NCBI GenBank assembly: GCA_012033105.1
Contig: JAAUPN010000003.1
Location: forward strand, 1-48,672
From: Coleofasciculaceae cyanobacterium RL_1_1
GTDB lineage: Bacteria; Cyanobacteriota; Cyanobacteriia; Cyanobacteriales; Geitlerinemataceae
Direction of reading: 5' to 3'
DNA length: 48,672 nucleotides
A program made the position numbers and the translations under genes. Of this stretch, positions 39,098 to 47,544 are shown in pieces (positions within the stretch are counted from its first letter, which is position 1; the number at the start of each line of letters is the position of its first letter). The notes under the pieces are model-generated. The model was not told the DNA's origin. It ran no database searches and saw only the letters and a program-made list of their open reading frames with translations.

Positions 39098-39925
39098 TTA
39101 ACGGGTGCGTTGATTGGAAGAGTCGGCAACCGATCGATCCGACGGAGTGGCCTCGATGATCCAATCAACTAAATTATGCCGCCACTCATCCGCCTCACCC
39201 CAGGTCTTCAAATAAACAAACGTCGCCTCGGGAGATTGTGCCGCGATCGCCTGAATGGTTGTGTGGATTGCATCGGTCAGCCTGCCAGGAAACAAGAAGT
39301 GAGGTAACAAACCGATTGTTTGATGACCCCGCGCGAGCAATTCTTGGATCTGTTCGCTCACTTGACCCGCTTGAGACCAATAGGCGACACGATGGGGACA
39401 GCTCATTTGGCTTTGAATACGGGTTGCGATCGCTTCGATCTCGGCATTCCCCCCCACCCGTCGGCTACCATGCGCGATCGTAATCCAGGCATCAACCTCA
39501 GGATACTGCTGCATCCGCTCCCATGCCGAACGGGCAACATCGATCGCAGTACCCAGATGCGGCAAGGTCACAAGCTTCGGGAACGGTTTCACTCGCGGCA
39601 AGGGAGACAAACCCGCCTCCTGTGGTGCAATGGCCTGCGATAAACCTGATCGCGCGATCGAGACTTGCTCCGGAATATCATCACAAACATGCACCCCCGA
39701 CGACAGAAACAACGGCAGGAGATAAATCTGCTCGACCTGCTGCCTACGGGCAAACTGCTTGATTTGCACCGCCAGTGATGCCTGACCAAACTCCAAGATC
39801 GCCCAGCCCACAGGACAAGCCCAAACTTCGGACAAATGCTGGGCTAAAGCCGCGATCGTCGCTTGCGGACGTGGATCGCGACTGCCATGAGACACAAGCA
39901 GATACGCCGTCGTCAGATTCAACAA
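39098..39925 (-). CDS. Sirohydrochlorin chelatase, CbiX/SirB type
   Basis: A 275-residue class II chelatase that inserts cobalt (or iron) into sirohydrochlorin for cobalamin or siroheme. Two tandem CbiX domains are visible. The first has YLLVSHGSRDPRPQ with the metal-binding histidine and later LPLFLSSGVHVCDDIPEQ with the second. The second domain has ITIAHGSRRVGGN and LLPHFLFPGRLTD. The HGSR pairs match two-domain cyanobacterial CbiX. Gene order gives no clue to Co or Fe. The frame begins at 39925 (MLNLTTAYLLVSHGS); an in-frame start a few codons later is possible. Confidence 0.88.
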   Translation of the reverse strand: MLNLTTAYLLVSHGSRDPRPQATIAALAQHLSEVWACPVGWAILEFGQASLAVQIKQFARRQQVEQIYLLPLFLSSGVHVCDDIPEQVSIARSGLSQAIAPQEAGLSPLPRVKPFPKLVTLPHLGTAIDVARSAWERMQQYPEVDAWITIAHGSRRVGGNAEIEAIATRIQSQMSCPHRVAYWSQAGQVSEQIQELLARGHQTIGLLPHFLFPGRLTDAIHTTIQAIAAQSPEATFVYLKTWGEADEWRHNLVDWIIEATPSDRSVADSSNQRTR

Positions 39926-40203
39926 ACCGTCATTACCTCAGAAACATCACAGCACAAATCATCCAATGGCGGCGTGCTAATTCCATCGGTTAATTTTATC
40001 GACTCTGGCAACCTTTCTGCATCGAAATAAACAAAAAAAACGGGAACATTTCACGGCTGTCCCTCACCCTAAAATCCCCTGCGAGACACACAGGATATCG
40101 CCTCCTTAAGGTAAGACTTCCCAACCTCAAAGAAGCAACATCCAGCGATCGTCCACAAGAAAATATAGAGCCACGGAGCCGATCGCAATGTTCCCAGCTT
40201 CGC

Positions 40204-40410
40204 TTAACTCATGCTGGCAGAACTGCGATCGCATGACGCACTGATGTCGTGACTAGGCTTGCCTTGAATGTGACTCCAACGGCTCGTCGCATCCATCGGA
40301 ATTCCAGCTTCTGCCGCTGTGCGATCGAGCAACGATTGCTGGCGATTTTTGATGTGGCTGTAGTGGCCATGCATGAGAGCACGGGCTCGAGCTTTGATTG
40401 ATGTAGACAT
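40204..40410 (-). CDS. Small hypothetical protein
   Basis: A 68-residue basic protein (starts MSTSIKARARALMHGHYSHI) with a GAGG-type ribosome site a few bases before ATG 40410. The N-terminal half is a charged helix, and the rest is Ser/Arg-rich. No family recognised. The overlapping 75-76-residue frames in the same stretch lack a ribosome site. It is isolated between intergenic regions. Confidence 0.5.
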   Translation of the reverse strand: MSTSIKARARALMHGHYSHIKNRQQSLLDRTAAEAGIPMDATSRWSHIQGKPSHDISASCDRSSASMS

Positions 40411-41020
40411 AGGAGCCTCTGTTCGTTAGTGCAGGACATGTTGCAGGCAAAGCCAGACAGCCAGAGTCATCTCACTTGCCATCGTTCCTCCTAGGCTAAT
40501 TGAAGTTTCTGTATAAATCGATACTTTTTAATATTTGTAGATTTTACTTTATATAAATCCATGTTGATTTTTTGGCAATTGAAGGTAATCACAACTTTTC
40601 GCTGAACTGTGATCCCCGCTCTGTTTGTCGATCTGCGATGTCCAAAGGTTAATCACTCTAGATGCATCCATATAAAGATTGCGCGGGGTCTTTAAGAGAT
40701 AGCGCTCATCTCGGACTTTAAATCTGTATGGGGATCGCACAAGTTCGGGGATCACTACACGCGATAAACACAGTTTGAAATCTATCGTAAACCTTAAGTA
40801 ATCAGTCAATCTTATAAAGTGAATTAGGATAAGGAAGAACTCTAGTCCTTGTTTTATAAGCGTTCTCCACTTTTTTGTCGATAGCACAGTCCTTTTTTGA
40901 TCCTCATTTAAACGTGATTGTAGTTTTCAAAAACGTACGTTCTTCCCTGACAAATTCTCTGAACGCTTCTGTAAGCCATGCTGATCTCAGATGCCATTTA
41001 TGCTAGGAGGCAACATCGTT
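40411..41020. other. AT-rich intergenic region
   Basis: About 600 bp, more AT-rich than its surroundings, between the small basic protein and the zinc-ribbon gene. A 112-residue minus-strand frame at 40549-40887 (MLSTKKWRTLIKQGLEFF) is the only candidate; it has no ribosome site or family and is doubtful. Otherwise I see nothing specific. Confidence 0.4.
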
Positions 41021-41224
41021 ATGAATTGTCAATATCAAGTTGCATGTCCCAATTGTGGCCGAGAAGCACAACGAATTTTCGTCCAGGACAGCCACATCGT
41101 ACGGACACAGTGTTCATCCTGTGACTACCTACTCATTCTAAGCTCTGAAACTGGGCAAGTCATTGAAGCGTATTCTCCCGGTATCTCCGCACATACATTG
41201 AAACAAAAAGTTACATGCTCCTGA
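41021..41224 (+). CDS. Small zinc-ribbon protein
   Basis: A 67-residue protein from ATG 41021 (MNCQYQVACPNCGREAQRIF), supported by an AGGAGG site at 41005-41010, which excludes the earlier in-frame ATG at 40991. Cysteine pairs CPNC and CSSC are spaced like a zinc ribbon (residues about 9-12 and 32-35). The last third is polar. No enzymatic domain. It precedes cysC by about 360 bp in the same direction. Confidence 0.68.
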   Translation: MNCQYQVACPNCGREAQRIFVQDSHIVRTQCSSCDYLLILSSETGQVIEAYSPGISAHTLKQKVTCS

Positions 41225-41583
41225 GTCAAGCAAAGCCAGGGGGTTGGAGCCAACCAGACAACCTACAGGTCTTGGGAATAGACCCATGAGAAGTTTGGGT
41301 GAGGCAGGATTAATCGACGCATCGTCTGCTTGGTTTGACGCCATTGAGACAGGTGAATCGATCTTCGATGCCAACCGGATCGGAGACCTCATCATTCAGG
41401 AAAATCCCTCAGTTTTCATACCTGTCCGATCGGATGGATCGGTATCGCACTCATCCTTCCGGTTTCTGCAAGATAGACGCGGTATTGTTTTAGAATTGAC
41501 AGCGCTTTGCTCGGTCGTACGGCTTCATGCTGTGTCCCGACTGATGCATTGCCATTTTTGACGTTCTTTGACAAGGAGTGATC
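41225..41583. other. Intergenic region before cysC, weak reading frame
   Basis: Contains a 105-residue plus-strand frame (41244-41561), with a start possible at the Met of MRSLGEAGLIDASSAWFDAI. Its first half has a protein-like, acidic pattern and the end is Leu/His-rich, without recognised family or clear ribosome site. It could be a small real gene or leader sequence of cysC. No hairpin is obvious. Confidence 0.35.
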
Positions 41584-42120
41584 GTGAAACAACGCGGTGT
41601 AACGGTTTGGTTCACTGGATTGAGTGGAGCAGGCAAAACGACGATCAGCCAAGCAGTCTCAAAGCGTCTGATTGACGCGGGCTGCAAGCTGGAAATCCTT
41701 GATGGTGATATTGTTCGGACAAACCTGACCAAAGGGCTCGGCTTTAGTAAGGAAGACCGCGATGAAAATGTTCGCCGGATTGGTTTCGTGTCACATTTGC
41801 TAACACGCAACGGTGTTATTGTTCTCGTGTCGGCGATTTCGCCCTATCGCAATATTCGGAATGAAGTTCGCGATCGAGTGGGGGATTTTGTCGAGGTGTT
41901 TGTGAATGCGCCGCTGAATGTCTGCGAAGATCGGGATGTGAAAGGTCTCTACAAGAAGGCGCGATCGGGTGAAATTCCACAGTTCACCGGTATCAGTGAT
42001 CCCTATGAAGAACCAGAAAACCCGGAAATTGAATGCCGTACTGACCTTGAATCTCACGAGGAAAGTGTCAATAAGGTAATCGATTCACTCAAACAATTGG
42101 GTTATTTGGCAGACGAGTAA
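41584..42120 (+). CDS. cysC: Adenylylsulfate kinase (APS kinase)
   Basis: A 178-residue kinase that phosphorylates APS to PAPS for sulfate reduction or sulfation. Walker A is in [15 protein letters not shown]; the family motifs [31 protein letters not shown] and [14 protein letters not shown] follow, then [20 protein letters not shown]. An AAGGAG at 41573-41578 lies about five bases before GTG 41584, so this GTG is preferred over the overlapping GTG at 41578. It stands alone, followed by two hairpins. PAPS made here could feed the sulfotransferase at 17-18 kb, though that link is only biochemical. Confidence 0.94.
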   Translation: MKQRGVTVWFTGLSGAGKTTISQAVSKRLIDAGCKLEILDGDIVRTNLTKGLGFSKEDRDENVRRIGFVSHLLTRNGVIVLVSAISPYRNIRNEVRDRVGDFVEVFVNAPLNVCEDRDVKGLYKKARSGEIPQFTGISDPYEEPENPEIECRTDLESHEESVNKVIDSLKQLGYLADE

Positions 42121-42247
42121 CGTCAGGCAGACCCTATCGGTAGCCCATGACTCATGGCGATGAAATACGCTGATATCGGCGATCGCCAGAATTAGAATCA
42201 TTCAAAATTTCTCTAATTCAACTAGTCTCTACACCGGTCATAACAAT

Positions 42248-42274
42248 AAAAAAGTCGCCTCGTGCGACTTTTTT
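42248..42274 (+). terminator. Rho-independent-like terminator after cysC
   Basis: AAAAAAGTCGC (42248-42258), loop CTCGT, GCGACTTTTTT (42264-42274): a perfect 11-bp stem ending in a T-run, 127 bp after the cysC stop. Confidence 0.85.
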
Positions 42275-42300
42275 ATTGCAATCATGCACCAGCAAGTGCG

Positions 42301-42333
42301 AGACCTTTGAGGTTTCCAAAACCTCAAAGGTCT
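42301..42333. terminator. Perfect 15-bp hairpin between cysC and response regulator
   Basis: AGACCTTTGAGGTTT (42301-42315), three-base loop CCA, and the exact complement (42319-42333). It is just past the stop of the convergent response regulator gene (42366). It may end that transcript, although no T-run follows in either direction. It lies 26 bp from the cysC terminator. Confidence 0.65.
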
Positions 42334-42365
42334 TACGGTTACGGACGATCGTTAATTTGGCGTGA

Positions 42366-42926
42366 CTACTTCAGTTTTTGTTTGATGAACGTCAGAATCT
42401 GATGATTTTGCTTTTTCAAGGCTTTAATTTCAGCTTCAAGCGTCGCAACTCGTGCTTCGAGTGCAGCGACATTTCCACCGCCCGTAGCACCACTATCCAC
42501 TAGTTTTACTTCAGCTTTGGAGGGGGATGCTGCTACAGCTTGGCGTGGTTTTTTCGCCTTAGCCATCGCCGTTTTTATTGCGCCGATAAGCTGTTTTTTC
42601 TCGAATGGCTTTTCGATGAATTCAAAGAATTCAAACGGCTCAGGGATTTTTTCCGTCACTTCTTCGCGACGGCCAGACATCAAAACAAGCGGAATTTTAA
42701 TCAGGTCGGGGCTGGCCTGAATTTCCTGGAAGACTTCCCAACCGCTCTTTTTCGGCAGTAGAAAATCAAGCATGATCAGGCTGGGTTTTTCTGAGCGAAT
42801 TTTATTAAATCCGTCTTCCCCATCTTTTGCTTCAACCACGTCAAAGTTGCCGGGAGGAAGCATGCTTTTTACGGTTTTCTGGATCACGCGGCTATCGTCG
42901 ATGACCAAAATTTTGTGACTTGCCAC
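42366..42926 (-). CDS. Response regulator with C-terminal coiled coil
   Basis: A 186-residue CheY-like protein. Acidic residues D10-D11 (ILVIDDSRVIQKTVKSML), phospho-acceptor D54 in LIMLDFLLPKKSGW, and K106 in EFIEKPFEKKQL are present, so the receiver is complete. After about residue 120 come an Ala/Lys-rich linker and a coiled coil (NVAALEARVATLEAEIKALK) rather than a DNA-binding or enzymatic output. It therefore probably signals through protein-protein contacts. No kinase is next to it. Confidence 0.88.
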   Translation of the reverse strand: MASHKILVIDDSRVIQKTVKSMLPPGNFDVVEAKDGEDGFNKIRSEKPSLIMLDFLLPKKSGWEVFQEIQASPDLIKIPLVLMSGRREEVTEKIPEPFEFFEFIEKPFEKKQLIGAIKTAMAKAKKPRQAVAASPSKAEVKLVDSGATGGGNVAALEARVATLEAEIKALKKQNHQILTFIKQKLK

Positions 42927-43119
42927 AACAAACTCCTTAAAAGCGTTGGCGGGATTGAGCTACCCGGCTGACTGAAGATTTCGTGTCTAGCTTACCCTCA
43001 TCTCGTGGCGATCGGCTAGAAAACCTTGGCAAGCTTGGGGTAAGTGCATACTGAGTTTGAGTGTATCAAGGGTTGGCCATCGCAGAAGAAAAAGGTGGCT
43101 GTGCGAGTCAAAAAGATGA

Positions 43120-44281
43120 TTAGGTGCGATCGAATTCCATCACACCGAGGACGTATTCGCCTTCATTGAGGCTGCAATTTCGCGCTACGTCAAACACGAT
43201 GCCGCGTCGGGGGGTGCAGACTTCGATCGTTTCGGGTAGGTTGCCATCGCGATTGAAGGAGACGAGCTGATAGAGTTGCTGTCCTGCGGGGACGATCGCG
43301 CCGATCATGGGGCGCTGGCTGAGGGTTCCACCGCGAGGGGCGTAATAATTGACGAGTTGCGAGCGATCGAAGAGCTGTGTGCGGTGTGAGAGGCTCTGAA
43401 CGAGGGGGAATTTGGGGAGGTCAAGGACGCCTTTGGTGACGAGGTAGTTTTTGATGCCGCGTAGTCCGCGATAGATGGCGTCTGGGTCGGCGTCCATGCC
43501 GGAGCCGATTTCGAGTGTCCAGGCTTCGATGTCGAGGATGGTCGGGCGATCGAGTTTTTGCAAGCTCGCGTTCGAGGGCGAGCCAGGGTTTACAAAAGGC
43601 TTCGTCAAAAGCGTCTCCGTCGTAGTCGTGCATCAAAACGCCGTACTGTAGTAGGAAGGCGTCGGCGCTGGGTTGGCGATCGTGGAAGCAGTAGAGGTAA
43701 TTTCCGGCGAGGTTGCTGCTACTGTGGCAGTCGATGACGTAATCGGCGTCAAGGCAGAGATTTTGGAGGTGGTAGCGGTAACGTTGTTCGAGGGGGAGAC
43801 CGTGGGGGGTGTGGAAGTTATCAGCGATCACGTCAAAGGCACGGCGCATTTGCTGGCGAAAGCTCTGGATGAGTTGTGCGGGGCTGTCATCTCGGTGTTG
43901 CTTGGCAAAGGTGGCGATACTGTCGGTTTGGGGCTGGGCGGCGCCGTGTTTTTCGTAGTCCCAAAAAATGCGGTTCCAGTCGTGCCCGGTGTAGGGGTTG
44001 TAGCGTCCGCTGGAAAAGTGGTGCGATCGCTGGTTGGCGGAGAAGGGGTTACAGTTCGGAACAATCCAGATCTCGCCATGCAGTTGGGAGGCGTCGAGGT
44101 TGCACAACAGCGTGATCAGTTGTTGTAAGACGACATTGCCGGAGACCTCGGAACCGTGAAGGTTGGACTGGAGATAAACCTTTTTGCCGGGATGAGCGCC
44201 AATGAAGCGATAGAGCTGAATGCCGAGGGTATCGCCGGAGGCAAGATGCGCGATCGGGTGGGTTTGAATGTCGGGGATCAC
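43120..44281 (-). CDS. Succinylglutamate desuccinylase/aspartoacylase (M14) family protein, frameshifted
   Basis: A zinc-dependent deacylase-like protein of about 386 residues after repair. Zinc ligands appear in VYLQSNLHGSEVSGNVVLQQ (HxxE) and VIDCHSSSNLAGNY. After ERELAK the first frame turns into an Arg-rich tail. The other frame continues as LDRPTILDIEAWTLEIGSGM. The two meet at an A5 run (T5 at 43555-43559 on the plus strand); removing one A gives ELAKLDRPTILDIEAWTLE. The repaired C-terminus (beta-rich, GGTLSQRPMIGAIVPAGQQL) is normal for the family. Substrate not determined. It is followed on the same strand (28 bp gap from the TspO stop) and may share its transcript. Confidence 0.85.
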
Positions 44282-44309
44282 GAGCGATAAAGGTGCGCGG
44301 TGGCGTAAA

Positions 44310-44859
44310 TCACCATTCGCTGGGATTAATTTGTCCCAGAACCCAGGTGGTGTATGTACCGATCGGACTCCACAAGAGGTAGGGAGCGAGGAGAGCGGCA
44401 GCGATCGGCGAGAGAGGGAAGACTGTTATGCACAGCATGGCACATAAAATTAAGCCTGTACCGCCAATGAGTGTACCGACGCGCAGGCAGCGGGTTTGGC
44501 ACATGATCGAGGTGTAGGCTAGGGTTGTCAGCTCCAGGCCGAGGTAGTAGGCCATTAACCACCAGGCGGTGGTGCGATCAGGGCTGGCATTCCAGGCGAT
44601 CGTGGCGGAGGCGGCTCCACAGATAAAAATCGTCGTCCAGATCAGGGGAATGAAGCGTTCAAAGGTCAGCCAGGTGGGGCGTTGTAGCTCGCGAAACCAG
44701 CGGATCTCCTCGCGTCCGAGTCCCACGCCGCTGAGAAACACGAGCGCGATCGTAATTCGTACCGATCACTGACCAGGCGGGAATCAGACCAGAGAAAAAA
44801 GGAGAGCGATCGCGTTGGGGGTGCGTCGGGGCGGGTGGGGTAGCGACTGAAGGGGACAA
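44310..44859 (-). CDS. TspO/MBR family membrane protein (frameshifted)
   Basis: A tryptophan-rich sensory/translocator-like protein of about 182 residues after repair. The first frame from 44859 reads MSPSVATPPAPTHPQRDRSP and then GLIPAWSVIGT; the second continues as ITIALVFLSGVGLGREEIRW. They meet at the AA/TT near 44754-44757, where removing one base gives VIGTITIALVFLSGVG. The second part has ELQRPTWLTFERFIPLIWT and the ending PYLLWSPIGTYTTWVLGQIN, typical of cyanobacterial TspO homologues, with five hydrophobic helices. Such proteins bind tetrapyrroles. The window also encodes tetrapyrrole chelatases, but at a distance. Confidence 0.83.
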
Positions 44860-44924
44860 AAATCATAGGGTGATCGGCGAGTCAAGCGCATACAGTATCA
44901 ACAATCAACCCATCCAGAACCGAT

Positions 44925-46705
44925 TTAATGGCATGAATGGGGGCGTAACTGCACGATATCGAATTTCAGGAGATAGGTCAGGGTGAGGTAAACCCGACGG
45001 CGTAGGGTTTGGGGGGGATCGGCGGGTGTCTCGGGCTTGGCAGAACTGGCAGGATCGGAGAGATTTGGCGATGTTCCGACGGGGGCAGGACGTTGGGCGA
45101 TCGCTGCAATCAGTTCGCTAACCCGGTGATCGCGTGTTTTAAGCAGATCGAATAATCTTTCGAGATCGGCGTCGGCGAGACGGTGGCGATCGCCGATCCG
45201 GTTTGCCCAGATGTTACGGAGGGTCTGAAATCGATCGGGTGCAAAGTTAACCCCAAGGGCGATCATGTCATGATCCTGAAGGATTTGGCTCGGGTAGTGG
45301 GCGAAGGCACTAAACGGATCTTCGATCGCTAGAATGGCGGGATGGTTCGGCTGGCGGGGAGCCCGCTCAAGTTCCGAAGAACGGCGATCGCGCATCTGCT
45401 CCCAGAGATCATCATAGCTCGCGATCACCTGTCGCCAGTCGTACACCGATCGCGCTCGCTGCCGACCATTCGCCCCGAGCTGACGACGTAGGTCAGGGTT
45501 CTCGATCAGCTCGACGAGCGATGCCGCACAGCTCTCAATATCGATCGCCACCGCGTTCGCACTTTCGCCCACATAGGTGCTGTAGTTAATCCGATCCTCG
45601 TAGTAGTCCCACGCCAAATTCACACCACTACCGGGCGGCGGCGTCACGGTCGGCACACGAAACCCGTCGATCCCGTGGCGTACCGATTCCTTATAGCCAT
45701 TCCAGTCCGACACCACCACGGGCAAGCCAGCCGCCATCGCCTCGATCGGCGTCAGGCCAAAGGTTTCCTGGATATTGTCCGCCAGGGAAATAAAAATATC
45801 AGCGGCTGACCAAATCGAATCGCGCACGTGGCGATCGCGCCCATCCAAGAAAATACCGTTCACACTCGGACACAGCGTCGGCATCGTTTCCTTAAACATG
45901 GCCTCATCGCGTTCGCTTTCAAACCACCCGGCTTGAATCAGGTGAATTCGTCGCCCCGTGCTGTCTGTACACCGCGCGGCTCGCTCGATCGCGTCATACA
46001 TCGGGATCGGATGCGCCTTGGCATAGGCAATTAGCCGCCCAACAAACAGAATAACGATATCGTCATCGGCAATTTCCAACTGTTGCCGCCACCGCTGCCG
46101 TCGATCGCGCTCCGTCTCACCCGAACCCGCCACAAACCGATCGCAATCCACCCCCAACGGAATCACCGGCAACTCCAGGGCAACCCGAGGCCGACGACCA
46201 AACTGTTGGGCCAGATACTCCGACCAGTGATCGATCACCCGCTCCACCCCGGTTCGCACCGCTTGAGAGGTACAAATTAGCGCATCCCACGGCTGCACCG
46301 GCGCGATCGCCAACTGCCCGATCGACTCCATCACCGCGCGACTCGCCGTCGTGTGGGTTACGCCACAGAGACCGTAGCCTCGCTGATTGCCCATCCGGCG
46401 TCGCCATGCCAGATCGCCCAAACCGGGCGATGGATGATACAGTATATCGGCCTGGTTCGCATTCCGGGGATCTTCTGCGGCTAGCCAATCGATCTCATCG
46501 GGATCAAGCCCCCACGCCCGAACCCGTTGCTGAAAATCCTCAAACGCAGCGCGATCGTAGGTGTAGCAAAACAGCGATCGCAACGACTATGACGTAAAAC
46601 CGCCTCGAGAAATCCCTCCCCAGCAGCTTGACGACCCAGCAGGCGTTTACCACCTGTGTCATAGCCATCCGGAACATAAAAAACAGCGGCAGACAGTGAG
46701 TGCAT
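44925..46705 (-). CDS. Family 4 glycosyltransferase (frameshifted near 5' end)
   Basis: About 593 residues after repair. The N-terminus reads MHSLSAAVFYVPDGYDTGGK and RLLGRQAAGEGFLEAVLRHS from ATG 46705; the main frame continues with RSLFCYTYDRAAFEDFQQ. The switch is at 46578-46590; one inserted base (for example TTG from TG) restores RHSR-x-RSLFCYTYD. The core shows a GT-B fold: NTGYGLCGV-like N-lobe (MGNQRGYGLCGVTHTTASRA), VILFVGRLIAYAKAHP, HLIQAGWF, and the sugar-nucleotide motif ETFGLTPIEAMAAGLPVVVS. A Pro/Ser-rich linker leads to a small C-terminal helical tail. Acceptor unknown; surface polysaccharide work is likely. Confidence 0.87.
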
Positions 46706-46768
46706 CACGCAATAATTCAGATTGAATAATGGAACCGGATGACCGATTCATCGCTCATTGTTCAATAC

Positions 46769-47398
46769 TTAAGTCTCACGAACAAGAACACCATTGAGAA
46801 AAATATCGGCTAGTCCTTCGGCCATATCTTTCATCGCTTCCGGGGACATCTCGTCCGCTTGCAGGGTATCGTGACTAAATCCGGCAACCATGAAGAGTCC
46901 GAGGAAGACATGGGCGATTAAGCGTGGATCGAGCGGACGATAGACGCCGCGATCGATCCCCGTTTGAACGAAAGCTTCGGCAACGTCAGTCATTTTGGCA
47001 ATCACGTCTGTTTGGATCTTCTCGCGTAATTCCGGGTGAAATTGCGCTTCGAGAAAGCAGACCCGAAACAGATCGTGATTGTCCCGTAGGTGCAACATCC
47101 GACGGCGCATCATCTGAGCAACCGCTTTGTAGCTACCCATTTCGCATAATTCGGTCAGTAACTCCGTGAGGATATCGATCCAGCCAGCGGTCGCCACTTC
47201 GATCAAAACCGCCTTTTTATTGTCAAAATGTCTGAAGAGTGTCCCCTCCGCTACCCCAGCGGATTGAGCAATCTCACGTGTCGTCGTGCTGTCGTATCCT
47301 TTACGAGCAAACAGACGTTTTGCGGCACTGAGAATCTTTTGGTGCGTCGTGGATTCTCGTGTAGGTGGAGAAACTGAAATTGTTTTCATGGGGATCAC
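46769..47398 (-). CDS. TetR/AcrR family transcriptional regulator
   Basis: A 209-residue regulator. The N-terminal helix-turn-helix is clear: ILSAAKRLFARKGYDSTTTR, EIAQSAGVAEGTLFRHFDNK. The C-terminal domain is helical and Met/Leu-rich (MMRRRMLHLRDNHDLFRVC), suited to a hydrophobic ligand. The start at 47398 or the Met four codons later are both possible. It is divergent from the M16 peptidase gene, about 145 bp apart, so it may control it or itself; no operator palindrome is obvious. Confidence 0.9.
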   Translation of the reverse strand: MIPMKTISVSPPTRESTTHQKILSAAKRLFARKGYDSTTTREIAQSAGVAEGTLFRHFDNKKAVLIEVATAGWIDILTELLTELCEMGSYKAVAQMMRRRMLHLRDNHDLFRVCFLEAQFHPELREKIQTDVIAKMTDVAEAFVQTGIDRGVYRPLDPRLIAHVFLGLFMVAGFSHDTLQADEMSPEAMKDMAEGLADIFLNGVLVRET

Positions 47399-47544
47399 CG
47401 CAGCTCGTACTTGTATTGTGAGCGACAGGATGGTGTGGGCAACACGGCTTTTATAGAACGTTATCGGACGTTACATAAATCTTCGTCACTGCTCGTGGTT
47501 TCTCTATTTTTGTGTTTTTTGTTTGCCTTCTGAGTTTTGTTTTT

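Noticed and set aside
40411-41020. tRNA or small structured RNA in AT-rich gap
   Set aside because: I found no T-arm motif or cloverleaf, and the weak 112-residue frame there has no support either.
41584-42120. Operon linking cysC to the sulfotransferase
   Set aside because: They are about 24 kb apart; only a biochemical connection through PAPS can be suggested.
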